Counted from the stretch's first letter, positions 15,661 through 26,482 are shown. The stretch is 64,000 nt of DNA from Melioribacteraceae bacterium (GCA_035362835.1 DAOSDY010000004.1:1-64000); one strand, 5' to 3'. Program-made: numbers and translations. Notes: generated from the letters alone by a model not told the origin.

Positions 15661-18060
15661 CTACTTTTTATTCTTTACATGCTTATCGAACCACTCAAAC
15701 ATTTCGGCAAGCACATGAAGTACCGATTCTCTCGCGCGGTATCCGTGACTTTCGTGCGGAAGCATTACAAGCCGTGCTGTTGCCCCGTGTCCTTTAACCG
15801 CCTGGTAGAATCTCTCCGACTGAATAGGGAATGTGCCGGAATTATTATCGGCCTCGCCGTGTATCAGGAGTATCGGTTCATTCACTTTATTGGCGTGCAT
15901 AAAAGGGGAGAGGTTGTAGTAGATCTCCGGAACCTCCCAGTATGTTCTTCTTTCACTCTGGAATCCGAACGGTGTAAGTGTCCTGTTGTATGCGCCGCTC
16001 CGGGCAATTCCTGCGGCAAAGAGATCGCAGTGCGCCAGCAGGTTCGCAGTCATAAATGCGCCGTAGCTGTGTCCGCCTACTCCAACTCTTTTAGGATCGC
16101 CGATTCCCATCTCGTCGAGCTTATCAATTGCGGCTTTAGCGCTCGATACAATCTGATCTATGAAAGTATCGTTCATGGTTTGCGGGTCGCCAACTACAGG
16201 CATCTGAGCGTCATCCAGAAGTGCGTAACCCTGGGTTACGAAGAAGAGTTGTGAATAACCGCGGAAGAATGTAAAACGGTATTGCGAACCTCGAACCTGG
16301 CCTGCTGTTGATGCGTCGCTGTACTCAATCGGGTATGCCCAGATTACGACCGGAAGTCGCTGTCCTTCTTTATAATTTGGAGGAAGATACAATGTGCCGG
16401 AAAGATCTACTCCGTCTGCTCTTTTATATCTTATCAGCTCCTTCTTCATCCCGGTTAATTGAGGTGCGGGATCCTTAAAATCTGTTAAAGGTTTTCTCTC
16501 ATTCGTTTTTAAATCTACAAGAAAATAGTTCGGTACTTCAGTCTTGGATTCGTAACGTGTTACTATCTTATTTCGTGAGTTCCCGGCAAAATCAATTATC
16601 ATTTCATATGTCTTTTCCTTACACCTGTACAATCTTTCTTTTTCAAGTGTAGAAAGAATCATCTTATCCAGAAATGGTCTGTCGCCGTCCGGCGATGCGC
16701 CTGCACCCGTCAAATAGATAGTCCCGTTTTCATAAATGATTACGGATTCGCCGTTCGTAAGTGTTTTTGTAACAGGACGCCCGGGATTCCCGTATGCGTC
16801 CTGCATGCTTAGGTCAAAAATCTTCCTTGCCGGAGTTTCCGGTTTATCGGCATTTAAAAGAAATGTGGTTGCCCATCTCTTCTTCCAGTTGTATTCGGAG
16901 ACAAATATTAAACCGTTTTCTTCAAGCCAGCTCGTACCGCTGTATCTGTGCTCAAGTTTTAGAATCTCTTTTGGAGACTGATTGAAAGGTGCGGATAGTG
17001 TAACGAGTTTATCTCTTAAAGGGGCTTCAACATCGGAATCGCCTCCGTCCAATGCTTCGACCCAGATTAATGTAGCGGGGGAAAGGGGCCGCCACTCTAT
17101 ACTGCGCGGACCTAATGGAACGCCGTTAAGCGGAATATCATCCGATGGCGGAAGGTCGGCAATCAGATGAACCTGCTCGCCTTTCTTATTCCAGACTTCA
17201 ATTGAATGCGCAAATCCGTAATAGGGAATCTGATAGGAATAAGGTCTCTTAATTCTATCGGCAAGAATGTATTCGCCGTCAGGTGAAAAATTTACTGAAG
17301 TAAAAATGCCGGGCTTGTTCAGTTTTGTTCTTGTACCGTTTGAAATATTTATAATCTCCAGCTGCGATGTTGCGTAATAATCGAAAAGAACTTCATCGTT
17401 ATAGGAAGTTAATAGATCCTGATAGGTTCTTCCTTTTGCAATCTTTCCGCCGGTTTCCTGTATATTCGGTCCGATCGGCACCTGATTAGCTTCTGGAGCC
17501 GCTCCGCGTTTTTCAGGTATCATATAAACAAGTAAATGTCTATTATCAGGCAGCCATGAGAATCCCTGACCGATTGTGAGGTTGAGTCCTTTGTTGATGA
17601 GTGACTTCGACTTGCCAGTTTTTGTATCAACCAGCCAGAGTTTAATTCCGTCGTTTAAAAACTGGGGGAGTGCAAACCATTTATCGTCGTTTGACCAGAG
17701 CGCTCCTCCGAACTTACCGCCTTCCGGAAGATCTGTCTTTACTTCTTTTCCTGTTTCAAGATTCCTTATTGTAAATCTCAATGCAAAGGAAGTCCTCTGC
17801 ATACTGTTGTTGCTTGGAGTTATTCTCACTCCGGCTATCCGGAGTAACGGCTGGGACAGATACTCGATTGTCGGCATCGATTCCATTTCTGTAAGCAGCA
17901 TGTATGTCCCTTGCGGACTAATAGAAGCGGAAGGAGTAAGAGGAGCGTCTACAATATCAATTACTTCCTTTGACGGTACTTTGTACTGCGTTTGTGCTAT
18001 TAATATAAAAGGAATTAGAAGAATTGATATTAGTGTGAGGATTTTAGCAGACCTGTTCAA
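15661..18060 (-). CDS. S9 (prolyl oligopeptidase family) serine peptidase
   Basis: A 799-residue exported peptidase. A signal peptide (1-22, ending IAQ) precedes a long beta-propeller-type N-terminal half and a C-terminal alpha/beta-hydrolase domain (about 545-799). The nucleophile is Ser665 in GGHSYGAF; the Asp lies in the GEADNNSG segment and the His in PHESHGY. The segments after the signal peptide resemble the glutamyl-endopeptidase branch of S9. The start is TTG at 18060, preceded by AGGAGG at 5 bases; the open frame continues to 18144, but that extension would bury the signal peptide. It probably degrades peptides in the periplasm or outside the cell. Confidence 0.9.
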   Translation of the reverse strand: MNRSAKILTLISILLIPFILIAQTQYKVPSKEVIDIVDAPLTPSASISPQGTYMLLTEMESMPTIEYLSQPLLRIAGVRITPSNNSMQRTSFALRFTIRNLETGKEVKTDLPEGGKFGGALWSNDDKWFALPQFLNDGIKLWLVDTKTGKSKSLINKGLNLTIGQGFSWLPDNRHLLVYMIPEKRGAAPEANQVPIGPNIQETGGKIAKGRTYQDLLTSYNDEVLFDYYATSQLEIINISNGTRTKLNKPGIFTSVNFSPDGEYILADRIKRPYSYQIPYYGFAHSIEVWNKKGEQVHLIADLPPSDDIPLNGVPLGPRSIEWRPLSPATLIWVEALDGGDSDVEAPLRDKLVTLSAPFNQSPKEILKLEHRYSGTSWLEENGLIFVSEYNWKKRWATTFLLNADKPETPARKIFDLSMQDAYGNPGRPVTKTLTNGESVIIYENGTIYLTGAGASPDGDRPFLDKMILSTLEKERLYRCKEKTYEMIIDFAGNSRNKIVTRYESKTEVPNYFLVDLKTNERKPLTDFKDPAPQLTGMKKELIRYKRADGVDLSGTLYLPPNYKEGQRLPVVIWAYPIEYSDASTAGQVRGSQYRFTFFRGYSQLFFVTQGYALLDDAQMPVVGDPQTMNDTFIDQIVSSAKAAIDKLDEMGIGDPKRVGVGGHSYGAFMTANLLAHCDLFAAGIARSGAYNRTLTPFGFQSERRTYWEVPEIYYNLSPFMHANKVNEPILLIHGEADNNSGTFPIQSERFYQAVKGHGATARLVMLPHESHGYRARESVLHVLAEMFEWFDKHVKNKK

Positions 18061-18169
18061 TTCAACCTCCTGATTTTTATTTATGATTGATAAACCTGTT
18101 ATCAATTTACCCGGGGGTACAAAAGGCGGGAAACGGAGTTTCAATTATTTATGAAATTTGCAAATCTGT

Positions 18170-19822
18170 CTATTTGTTTTTTATTTCTCTTCCGCCTAAT
18201 TGATTAATTACTGCGCTGACTAGCGGATTTTCGTCTGAACCTGATACGGCTTTGTTCGACTTTGAATCGGATTTCCTCGATGCACCGCCTCTCTTCTTCC
18301 CGGCATTGTTGAATTCAATCTTCTTGCCGAATACTTCTTTTGTTTTTTTATCGAGGTAGGACTTGTTATCACTTATTATGTCCCAGTCATCGTTATGTTC
18401 TACTTCAATATTCAACTTATCATTGGAAAGATTGATGGGATTGGAATTAGTTAGAATCGAACCGAAAAACAGCTTATCGGTTTTAACCTGTTCAACAAAA
18501 AACTCCCATTTGGCAATGATATCTGTAAATTCGGATGAGTCGCGCGCTGTAGGCGCAACAAAGTTTTTTACTTCCGGTATCAGGACCTCATTTTTATCAA
18601 CTATCCTTAAATTAGAAACAGGCTGATCTGGTTTTTTAGGTGCCGAACCTCCGCCGGGATTCGGCTGGTAGGACCGGACAGGTTCCGATACTGCACCTGA
18701 ATTTAATTTTGTGATCAGGTCGGATATTGTCGCAGACCGTTCGAGGCCGATCAGATGACATAAGGCAATTTCAATCTTAAGTTTCTGATTGGCAGTTGAG
18801 CGCAGTTCATATTGTGTCTTGTTTATATAATTCAGAATTCTTAACAGGTCTCCTTCCGTGAACTTTTCACTGTACTCGAGGTATCTCTCTTTGTAGATCT
18901 CTGCTGCTTCTATCAGGTCGTTGTTTTTACGTATTACAACTGTCAGTATGTTTCTGAAATGCTCATTAAGCCCGTTCAGGAAGTCGACGAAGTTCCATCC
19001 GTTATCGTAAATTTTCTGGGAGGTCTCAAATGCCGCTTTGTAATTTTTGTCAACTATCGAATCGGAAATTACAAAATAGATCTCTTCGTCAATCAGGTTG
19101 AGCATTTTGGAGATTACGTCGCTCTGGACTTCGCCGCTGCTGAATGAAATCATCTGGTCGAACAGAGTCTGCGCGTCTCTCAATGCGCCGTCGGCTTTCT
19201 TAGCGATGATAGATAGGGCTATGTCGTCTATCGTTATCTTCTCGGCATCCGCGATTTCCTTAAGAAGCTTCTTAATCGCTCCCATCTCGATCCGCCTGAA
19301 ATCGAATCTCTGGCAACGTGAAATAATTGTTAGAGGAACTTTGTGTACGTCGGTTGTTGCGAAAATAAATATCGTATGCTCCGGCGGCTCCTCAAGTGTT
19401 TTAAGAAGTGCGTTAAAAGATTCGGTCGTTAACATGTGCACTTCATCGATAATGTATACTTTGAACTTTCCTCTCGTCGGTGCGTACTTAACCGATTCAC
19501 GCAATGTCCGTATCTCGTCTATTCGCCTGTTCGAAGCTCCGTCTATTTCAATTATATCGAGTGTCTGCGATGTCTGAAACGAATTACACATCTCGCATTT
19601 GTTGCACGGCTCACCGTTCTGAGGATTGAGGCAGTTCAATACTTTAGCTAATATCCTTGCGGTTGTTGTCTTACCGATTCCGCGGGGACCTGCAAAAAGA
19701 TATGCGTGCGCTACCCGGTTGTTCAGAATGGCGTTCTTTAATGTAGTGGTTATATGTTCCTGCCCTACTACTTCTGCAAAAGTCTGCGGGCGCCATTTTC
19801 TTGCTGTTACAATGTAATTCAT
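18170..19822 (-). CDS. dnaX: DNA polymerase III subunit gamma/tau
   Basis: A 550-residue clamp-loader ATPase. Walker A GPRGIGKT is at 45-52, the zinc-binding cysteines at 64, 73, 76 and 79, a DEVH Walker B near 131-134, the sensor segment IISRCQRFDF, and domain III to about residue 360. The C-terminal 190 residues are the more variable tau-like tail with Pro/Ser-rich linkers. ATG 19822 gives the canonical MNYIVTARKWRPQTF start. No SRP RNA or recR was found next to it, unlike in many genomes. Confidence 0.96.
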   Translation of the reverse strand: MNYIVTARKWRPQTFAEVVGQEHITTTLKNAILNNRVAHAYLFAGPRGIGKTTTARILAKVLNCLNPQNGEPCNKCEMCNSFQTSQTLDIIEIDGASNRRIDEIRTLRESVKYAPTRGKFKVYIIDEVHMLTTESFNALLKTLEEPPEHTIFIFATTDVHKVPLTIISRCQRFDFRRIEMGAIKKLLKEIADAEKITIDDIALSIIAKKADGALRDAQTLFDQMISFSSGEVQSDVISKMLNLIDEEIYFVISDSIVDKNYKAAFETSQKIYDNGWNFVDFLNGLNEHFRNILTVVIRKNNDLIEAAEIYKERYLEYSEKFTEGDLLRILNYINKTQYELRSTANQKLKIEIALCHLIGLERSATISDLITKLNSGAVSEPVRSYQPNPGGGSAPKKPDQPVSNLRIVDKNEVLIPEVKNFVAPTARDSSEFTDIIAKWEFFVEQVKTDKLFFGSILTNSNPINLSNDKLNIEVEHNDDWDIISDNKSYLDKKTKEVFGKKIEFNNAGKKRGGASRKSDSKSNKAVSGSDENPLVSAVINQLGGREIKNK

Positions 19823-20014
19823 AGGTCTTGTGGTCTATATAATGTCAAAAATAACCAATTAATAAAAAACAAGATACAAACAAAAGCTAAAAACAAATTA
19901 TAAAAAGTTTCTTCGATATCTAAATCGCAGATGAAAATAATTTTGGCTGTTATATTGTCTTATTGGTGAAATTCTTAATAGCGAAGTAAATCAATCCTAT
20001 TCCATCATACGTCT

Positions 20015-20530
20015 TTAATTGATAATTGGCTTTTGGTAATTTAATCCAAGTTTATTTACGAGAAGATTACATAAATTTTCTAAATTTATTTTATCTGTAT
20101 TATTAAATGCCGAAAAGTTATAACTGTCCAGATCTAGCACACCGAATACTTTATCATCCTTAATAAGCGGTACTACAATTTCGGAATTTGATCCGCCGTC
20201 GCATGCTATGTGACCAGGAAATTCATGAACATCCGCTACAATTAATGTCTCTTTCTTTAGTGCGGATGTCCCGCAGACTCCTTTGCCCAGTTCAATAACA
20301 GTGCAGGCAACCTTCCCCTGGAATGGACCGAGATATAAACGGTCATCATTTAAGAGATAAAATCCTACCCAGCTTATCTTATCGAATGCCTCTTTTAACG
20401 CGGCAGTAACATTTGCTAAGCTGGAAATTAACGGCTCAGCCGGATTTATCAAACTTTCAATCTGCGGAATAATCTGCCTGTAAATCTCCTCGTCGGAATT
20501 ATCCTTATTTATATTAATGCTTTCTGACAT
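20015..20530 (-). CDS. msrC: Free methionine-(R)-sulfoxide reductase (GAF domain)
   Basis: A 171-residue cytosolic GAF-domain enzyme that reduces free methionine-R-sulfoxide. The three family cysteines are all present: Cys76 (GKVACT), Cys86 (GKGVCGTSA) and Cys110 (FPGHIACD), followed by SNSEIVVPL. Length is typical. It lies between dnaX and lon on the same strand, probably in its own or a loosely shared transcript. It adds an oxidative-damage repair function next to the Lon protease. Confidence 0.92.
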   Translation of the reverse strand: MSESININKDNSDEEIYRQIIPQIESLINPAEPLISSLANVTAALKEAFDKISWVGFYLLNDDRLYLGPFQGKVACTVIELGKGVCGTSALKKETLIVADVHEFPGHIACDGGSNSEIVVPLIKDDKVFGVLDLDSYNFSAFNNTDKINLENLCNLLVNKLGLNYQKPIIN

Positions 20531-20569
20531 ATATCAGTAATCAATTCCTAAATGCCGATTTAATCTTTG

Positions 20570-23023
20570 TTATTTCTTCTTATTATTTGTCTGCTTCTTT
20601 GCTTTTGGCTTCTGGTTATCCATTATCTTTTTCACACTGCTCTTCGTTTCAAAAACATACGGCAGCGCTTCATTAATTGTAGCTACTGGAATTATTTTCA
20701 ATCCCTGTTTAACCGCATCCTTAATTTCCGTAAGGTCTTTTTCGTTTTCTTTTGGAATCAGGACAAGTTTCATACCGTTTCTCTGGGCCGCGAGCAGTTT
20801 CTCGTTCAATCCGCCTATCGCAAGAATTTTACCGCGCAATGTAATCTCTCCTGTCATGGCAACATCATTCCTTGCAGGTTTGCAGCTGAATGCCGAATAC
20901 ATTGCCATTGCCATCGTAATACCTGCCGAAGGTCCGTCTTTCGGAATTGCGCCTTCGGGAAGATGAATATGAATTTCTTTCCCTTTTGTGAAATGAGGTT
21001 CCAATCCGAACTCTTTTGCGTTCGAACGGAGATAACTCAATGCTGCCTGGGCCGATTCTTTCATAACATTCCCGAGTTGACCAGTAAGAGTTAGTTTTTC
21101 CGCGCCGGTCATAACTGTTGCGTCAACCTGAAGAATCTCTCCTCCTACACTCGTCCATGCCAGTCCGGTAACGCTTCCTACGCGGTGTTCCTTTTCTGCT
21201 TTAGGACTTCTGAATCTCGGAACGCCCAGGAATTTTTCGATCATCGTTTCATCAAGAGAAAATTTCTTAACCGGTTTTTTCTTTTTTCCGTTCCCCGAAT
21301 TGGAAAGTATTATTTCCCGGGCCGTCTTTCTCAATACAGATGCAATTTCTCTCTCCAGGTTTCTTACACCTGCTTCACGTGTATAACCGGTAATAATCTT
21401 TTTAATTGCCTCGTCCTTAAAATCAACTTTATACTTTTTCAGCCCGTGAACATCTATCTGTTTCGGTATAATATGTCTCTTGGCAATTTCAATCTTCTCA
21501 TACTCTAGGTATCCCGGCAGTTCAATTATTTCCATCCTGTCCTGAAGCGGCAGGGGAATGTTGTATCTAACGTTTGCCGTCGTAATAAACATTACCTGAG
21601 AAAGATCGTAATCAACATCAAGATAGTGATCGTTGAATGTATGATTCTGTTCGGGATCCAGAACTTCAAGCATTGCGGAGGAAGGGTCGCCCCGGAAATC
21701 CATACTCATCTTGTCGATTTCATCCAGCAGCATAACGGGATTAACAGTCTTGGCCCGTTTCATCGATTGAAGTATCTTCCCTGGCATCGAGCCGATATAA
21801 GTTCTTCTGTGGCCGCGAATTTCAGCTTCGTCGCGTACACCGCCTAAAGAGATCCGAACAAAATTTCTTCCGAGCGCTCTGGCGATCGATTTACCGAGAG
21901 AAGTTTTGCCGACACCCGGAGGGCCTACAAAACAAAGAATCTGTCCGCGCATATTCCTCACAAGATTCAATACCGCTATATGTTCAACAATTCTCTCTTT
22001 CGGCTTATCAAGCCCGAAATGATCTTCATCTAGAATATTTCTTACATTCTTTATGTCGAGGTTATCCTTCGTCCTTTTATGCCACGGCACATCTATAAGC
22101 CAGTCGAGGTAATTTCTTATAACTGTTGCTTCGGGTGAACTTGGAGGAGTCTTTTTCAGTTTGTTGAGCTCCTCAATCGCTTTCTCCTGAACCGGCTTAG
22201 GCATCTTGGCTTTAATTATCTCATCCTTCAGTTTTACAAATTCAGGAGAGATCTCCTCCTCGTCGCCAAGTTCATCCTGAAGAATCCGGATCTGTTCCTG
22301 TATTATAAACTTGCGCTGTGTCTTGGCGATATTCTCGTGAACCTTTCCTTCAATCTCTTTTTCTATCTTAAGTATCTCAATCTCCGAATTCAGGATTTTT
22401 ATAATTTCATAGAGCTGCTCCTTTATCGAAAACTTCTGGAGTATTCTCTGTTTTACATCCATAGTCTGATTGATATTCGCTGCTGCATAGAATAATTTTC
22501 TGTCGGGTTCATCGATGCTGTCGAATGAATTAACCGCTTCGGGGGGAATCGATTTATTAATCTTTACATATTCCTTAAAGAGGTTCGACATTTGCCTCAT
22601 CAGGGCGTTCATCTCGCGGGGCTCTTCGTGCTCGGCCTCAATTACTTCGATCTCTGCTTCAAAGAAATTTGCACGTTCGGTAAATTGAACTATCCGGCCC
22701 TGAATCACTCCGTCGACAAGAATTTTAAGCAGGCCGTTAGGAAGTTTTAATATCTGAATTATTTTAGCAATCGTTCCTTCCCTGAAAATATCCTCTTTTG
22801 CAGGTCCTTCTATATTCGACTTTTTCTGTGCTGCCAGAAAAATATATTTCGAACCTTCAAGCGCGTAATTCGCGGCGTTGATCGACTGCTCCCTGCCTAC
22901 CAGTACAGGAAATATCATATATGGAAATATTACGTTATCCCTCAAAGGGAGTACGGGTAGTACTTTCGGTATATCTTCAACCATTGAATAATCCTGCGGG
23001 TGCGTCTTTATTTCATCACTCAT
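20570..23023 (-). CDS. lon: ATP-dependent protease Lon
   Basis: An 817-residue cytosolic quality-control protease. The N-terminal LON substrate-binding domain (about 20-210) is followed by a coiled helical region, the AAA+ module with GPPGVGKTS, and the C-terminal protease domain with catalytic Ser699 in DGPSAG and the expected Lys near 742 (LNEKLLAAQRNGMK). The C-terminal tail is Lys-rich (KPKAKKQTNNKKK). ATG 23023, after GGAGTAAG, is preferred over the TTG one codon upstream. Confidence 0.97.
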   Translation of the reverse strand: MSDEIKTHPQDYSMVEDIPKVLPVLPLRDNVIFPYMIFPVLVGREQSINAANYALEGSKYIFLAAQKKSNIEGPAKEDIFREGTIAKIIQILKLPNGLLKILVDGVIQGRIVQFTERANFFEAEIEVIEAEHEEPREMNALMRQMSNLFKEYVKINKSIPPEAVNSFDSIDEPDRKLFYAAANINQTMDVKQRILQKFSIKEQLYEIIKILNSEIEILKIEKEIEGKVHENIAKTQRKFIIQEQIRILQDELGDEEEISPEFVKLKDEIIKAKMPKPVQEKAIEELNKLKKTPPSSPEATVIRNYLDWLIDVPWHKRTKDNLDIKNVRNILDEDHFGLDKPKERIVEHIAVLNLVRNMRGQILCFVGPPGVGKTSLGKSIARALGRNFVRISLGGVRDEAEIRGHRRTYIGSMPGKILQSMKRAKTVNPVMLLDEIDKMSMDFRGDPSSAMLEVLDPEQNHTFNDHYLDVDYDLSQVMFITTANVRYNIPLPLQDRMEIIELPGYLEYEKIEIAKRHIIPKQIDVHGLKKYKVDFKDEAIKKIITGYTREAGVRNLEREIASVLRKTAREIILSNSGNGKKKKPVKKFSLDETMIEKFLGVPRFRSPKAEKEHRVGSVTGLAWTSVGGEILQVDATVMTGAEKLTLTGQLGNVMKESAQAALSYLRSNAKEFGLEPHFTKGKEIHIHLPEGAIPKDGPSAGITMAMAMYSAFSCKPARNDVAMTGEITLRGKILAIGGLNEKLLAAQRNGMKLVLIPKENEKDLTEIKDAVKQGLKIIPVATINEALPYVFETKSSVKKIMDNQKPKAKKQTNNKKK

Positions 23024-23271
23024 CAAATCTTACTCCAATTCTATCTTTTTGACCCAAAGATACCAAATAAACGATGGGCTATCAAGGTTGATAAATAGTG
23101 TTAACCTCATTCTGCTGAGAAGAAAAAATGATTCTGAATGTAGAATGTTGTAACAATTAGACACAATACAGAAAGTAAAATATTTTATGAATATTAAATT
23201 CCGTTGAAATAGAATAATTGATTCGGATCTGTTTTGCTATATTTGACTTCAAGAATTCAGAGGGTTTTTAA

Positions 23272-24039
23272 TTGATAGATAAAATTATTGAGATTGCCAG
23301 GGAAGCCGGAGAGATTGTCCGCGAGGGTTTTGGAAAGAATTTTTTGATAGAGACGAAGGGAAGTCTTACGAATTTGGTTACTGAATATGATAAGAAATCC
23401 GAAGCAGCCATAATAGAATTTATTAAGAAGGAATTTCCGTCACATTCTGTCCTCGCCGAGGAAAGCGGAAATCATAAATCCGGCACTGAGTATTTGTGGG
23501 TAATAGATCCTCTGGATGGTACAACAAATTTTGCCCACGGCTTACCGATTTTTTCGGTTTCAATAGGAGTTCAGAAAAACGGCGAGACAATTTGCGGTGT
23601 TGTCTACGATGTTATGCGCGATGCTCTCTATAGTGCCGAACTTGGATGCGGTTCTTTTTGTAATGGCAGAAAGTTGAATGTCAGTACCAACTCCGACGTT
23701 AGAAGATCAGTGCTTGTAACCGGTTTCCCTTATAACGTTGCTGAAAACCCCGACCACGCTTTCGAACACTTTATCGCATTCCTTAAAAACGCAAGGGCTG
23801 TCCGCCGCCTCGGATCGGCCGCAATCGATTTCTGTTATACTGCTGAAGGAGTATTCGACGGATTCTGGGAAGTCTTCCTTCATCCGTGGGATATGTGCGC
23901 CGGTAAACTCCTTGTGGAAGAAGCCGGGGGGATTGTTACCGACTTTAATGGCAATGCGATTAATATCTTTTCAAAACAGATTCTGGCTACAAACAAGCTG
24001 ATTCATGAGAACATGATCACAATTCTTAATGAGAAATAA
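23272..24039 (+). CDS. suhB: Inositol monophosphatase family protein
   Basis: A 255-residue Mg2+-dependent phosphatase of the SuhB/IMPase family, acting on inositol-1-phosphate or related sugar phosphates. The metal-binding motifs are present: EES near residue 63, DPLDGTTNF at about 83-91, and WDMCAGKLLVEEAGG near 206-220. The gene starts with TTG at 23272 after GAGGG and diverges from lon. Substrate preference and any antitermination role (as for E. coli SuhB) cannot be judged here. Confidence 0.9.
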   Translation: MIDKIIEIAREAGEIVREGFGKNFLIETKGSLTNLVTEYDKKSEAAIIEFIKKEFPSHSVLAEESGNHKSGTEYLWVIDPLDGTTNFAHGLPIFSVSIGVQKNGETICGVVYDVMRDALYSAELGCGSFCNGRKLNVSTNSDVRRSVLVTGFPYNVAENPDHAFEHFIAFLKNARAVRRLGSAAIDFCYTAEGVFDGFWEVFLHPWDMCAGKLLVEEAGGIVTDFNGNAINIFSKQILATNKLIHENMITILNEK

Positions 24040-24108
24040 TCATTCAGGGTTTTGAATTCACTTTCAGTTTCTTAATAACAAAAGTAGATCTCACAATTAT
24101 TCCCGAAC

Positions 24109-24137
24109 TTACCCGAAGCGGGTAATTATTTTTACCC
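24109..24137 (+). terminator. Weak terminator after the inositol-phosphatase gene
   Basis: TTACCCG / CGGGTAA with a 3-base loop, followed by TTATTTTTA. The stem is short. Confidence 0.45.
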
Positions 24138-24247
24138 CCTCTCCTAAAAAATATTTTGAGCTTTCAGGTAACATTTTGATGCTGAATACCATCTAAATAT
24201 TGTGTCAGTTTTCTTCAACTATTAAGTATCATTCAAAAGGGGGGAGT

Positions 24248-26482
24248 ATGAGAAAAAATATCCTGTTTTTACTTTTTTTTATTGCCGGCCATCTTCTTGC
24301 ATTTAATATAAATTCCGGAAATAATCCTTCGGAGAAACCGGTTCTCCAGATAAAAAAAATCGATAAATCTTTAGAGCTTACGGGTAAACTCGACCATCCG
24401 ATCTGGAAACTTGCTGAGCCGGTTGAACTTACTTATGAAATCCGTCCCGGGGATAATATCCAGGCTCCAGAGAGAACTCTTGTAAGAGCCCTGTACGATG
24501 ATAAACACATCTATTTCGGTTTTGAATGTTACGATAAGAATCCTTCCCAGATCCGCGCGAATATAACAGACCGCGACAGAATGTTCGACGATGATTATGT
24601 TATAATTGTACTCGATACTTACGGTGATTTCCAGAAGGGATATGAATTCGCCGTAAATCCTTACGGCATTAAAGGTGACTTGCTTGCTACAATGAATAAT
24701 GAAGACGCAAGCCTCGATCTTATTTGGCATTCGGCTGCTTCTATTAATGAAAACGGATGGACTGCCGAGATTGCTATCCCTTTTACAAGTCTCACTTTCC
24801 CGGATAAGGAAGATCAGAATTGGGTAATTGGAATTGTCCGAAATCTTCCCCGCACCAGCAGGGTTCAGATCTCCTGGACTAAGATCGACAGAAACATTCC
24901 GGGCTTTCTGCCTCAATCCGGTTTAATTCAGGGCCTTAAGGGAATTAAATCCTCAGCTAATGTCGAACTTCTTCCGTATGCGATAGGACAAAAAGGTGGA
25001 CAGCTTGCCAACTTCAATGATCCTAAATCAGGTATCAAATTTAATCCGCTGGAAGGAAGAATTGGAGGAGGAATTAAATATTCGCCCGGTCCCGATTTCT
25101 CTCTCGATGCCGTTATCAATCCCGATTTCAGCCAGATCGAATCCGATGCTGCTCAGATTAGCGTTAATACAACTTTTGCCCTCTACTACGATGAGAAAAG
25201 ACCTTTCTTCCTGATTGGTAACGAACTCCTCCAGACTCCGATGTATTACTCAAGATCAATTAACGACCCTCTGGCAGCTGCACGTATTAACGGTAAATCC
25301 GGCTCGTTGTCATATATGTATATGAGTGCGTACGACAGAAATACCGTTATTGTTGTTCCGGGGGAAGATAGAAGCAATACAATCCCTACGGATATTAATT
25401 CACTCGCGAATATCGGACGCCTCCGATACGACCTCGGTGATGAAAACTATATCGGCTCTATGATACTTACAAGAAATTTTGACGGCGGGCATAACTACGT
25501 CGCCGGTCTAGACTGGAATTATAAATTCTGGAGTAACTGGTATTTCAGCGGTGAAGGTTTTTATTCTCTTACAAAAGAATTAAATAACCCGCAGCTGTTC
25601 AGTTCCCAAAGAGTATTCGGAAACTCCGGCAAAAATGCCGCGTTCAACGGAGAGGAATATTCCGGAAGCGGAATTCATCTCGCCCTTTCTCACCAACAGA
25701 GATCCTATAACTTCTCATTCGTAATAAATAATTTCACACCTACATATCAGACATATAACGGACTTTTTTCATCCAATAATTACAGACAGTTCTTTCTAAG
25801 TAATCAGTTTGTTTTCTATCCTGAAAAATCATTTGTTGAAAGGGCAACTATAGGGCTTCAGGGTGAATTGAGGTTTAACTTTGACGGATTGAAAAAAGAA
25901 CAATCGCTTGTTCCGTATGTTTCATTTACATTAAAAGGGCAGACCGGTATCTACGCGAATTACATTCTTGTTAATGATGAAAATTTCTTCGGAAAAAGTC
26001 TCAAAAATGTTAGAAGATTTTATGCCGAGATTAGCACCCGCCCCATTAAGGAAATTTCCTTATATGTCGGCGGGAATTTCGGAAAATTCATTTACAGGTC
26101 GAGTCTGCCCGTTATCGGTACAGGTCATAATATCGATGCTTCAATCACTCTAAAACCGACTGCCCGACTAAATCTTTCCTTCGCATATTCGCGGGCAAGG
26201 CTTTCGAATGAAGAATCGGGGAATCTGCTTTATGATGGAAATATCTTCAGAACCGTAGGTACATATCAGTTCTCGCCGGAACTCTTTTTCAGGACTATTT
26301 TCCAGTACGATTCCTTCTCCAAATCGATCCAGGTTTATCCTCTTTTCAGCTATAAATTAAATGCATTTACTACCTTCTTCGCCGGTGCTACAAGCGACTA
26401 TACCGATTATAAAGGTGATATCGGAATTGCTAATACAAGTCAGCAGTATTTCGTAAAAATCCAGTATTTGCTCGGAATTTAG
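24248..26482 (+). CDS. DUF5916 family protein (CBM9-like N-terminus plus beta-barrel)
   Basis: A 745-residue exported protein. A signal peptide (1-19) precedes a carbohydrate-binding family 9-like domain (about 35-225; DRDRMFDDDYVIIVLDTYGD and WTAEIAIPFTSL are typical). A long antiparallel region follows with alternating aromatic residues, ending like an outer-membrane barrel (QQYFVKIQYLLGI). The family is frequent in Bacteroidota and related phyla, and its precise function is unknown. ATG 24248 follows a strong SD (AAAGGGGGGAG). No glycoside hydrolase gene lies nearby, so a sugar link is not supported by context. Confidence 0.82.
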   Translation: MRKNILFLLFFIAGHLLAFNINSGNNPSEKPVLQIKKIDKSLELTGKLDHPIWKLAEPVELTYEIRPGDNIQAPERTLVRALYDDKHIYFGFECYDKNPSQIRANITDRDRMFDDDYVIIVLDTYGDFQKGYEFAVNPYGIKGDLLATMNNEDASLDLIWHSAASINENGWTAEIAIPFTSLTFPDKEDQNWVIGIVRNLPRTSRVQISWTKIDRNIPGFLPQSGLIQGLKGIKSSANVELLPYAIGQKGGQLANFNDPKSGIKFNPLEGRIGGGIKYSPGPDFSLDAVINPDFSQIESDAAQISVNTTFALYYDEKRPFFLIGNELLQTPMYYSRSINDPLAAARINGKSGSLSYMYMSAYDRNTVIVVPGEDRSNTIPTDINSLANIGRLRYDLGDENYIGSMILTRNFDGGHNYVAGLDWNYKFWSNWYFSGEGFYSLTKELNNPQLFSSQRVFGNSGKNAAFNGEEYSGSGIHLALSHQQRSYNFSFVINNFTPTYQTYNGLFSSNNYRQFFLSNQFVFYPEKSFVERATIGLQGELRFNFDGLKKEQSLVPYVSFTLKGQTGIYANYILVNDENFFGKSLKNVRRFYAEISTRPIKEISLYVGGNFGKFIYRSSLPVIGTGHNIDASITLKPTARLNLSFAYSRARLSNEESGNLLYDGNIFRTVGTYQFSPELFFRTIFQYDSFSKSIQVYPLFSYKLNAFTTFFAGATSDYTDYKGDIGIANTSQQYFVKIQYLLGI

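Noticed and set aside
15628..16254. Plus-strand 208-codon ORF
   Set aside because: It is antisense to the catalytic domain of the S9 peptidase, has no recognisable motif, and starts in a terminator hairpin.
18061..18144. N-terminal extension of the S9 peptidase
   Set aside because: It would place 28 residues before a clear signal peptide, and the TTG at 18060 has a well placed AGGAGG.
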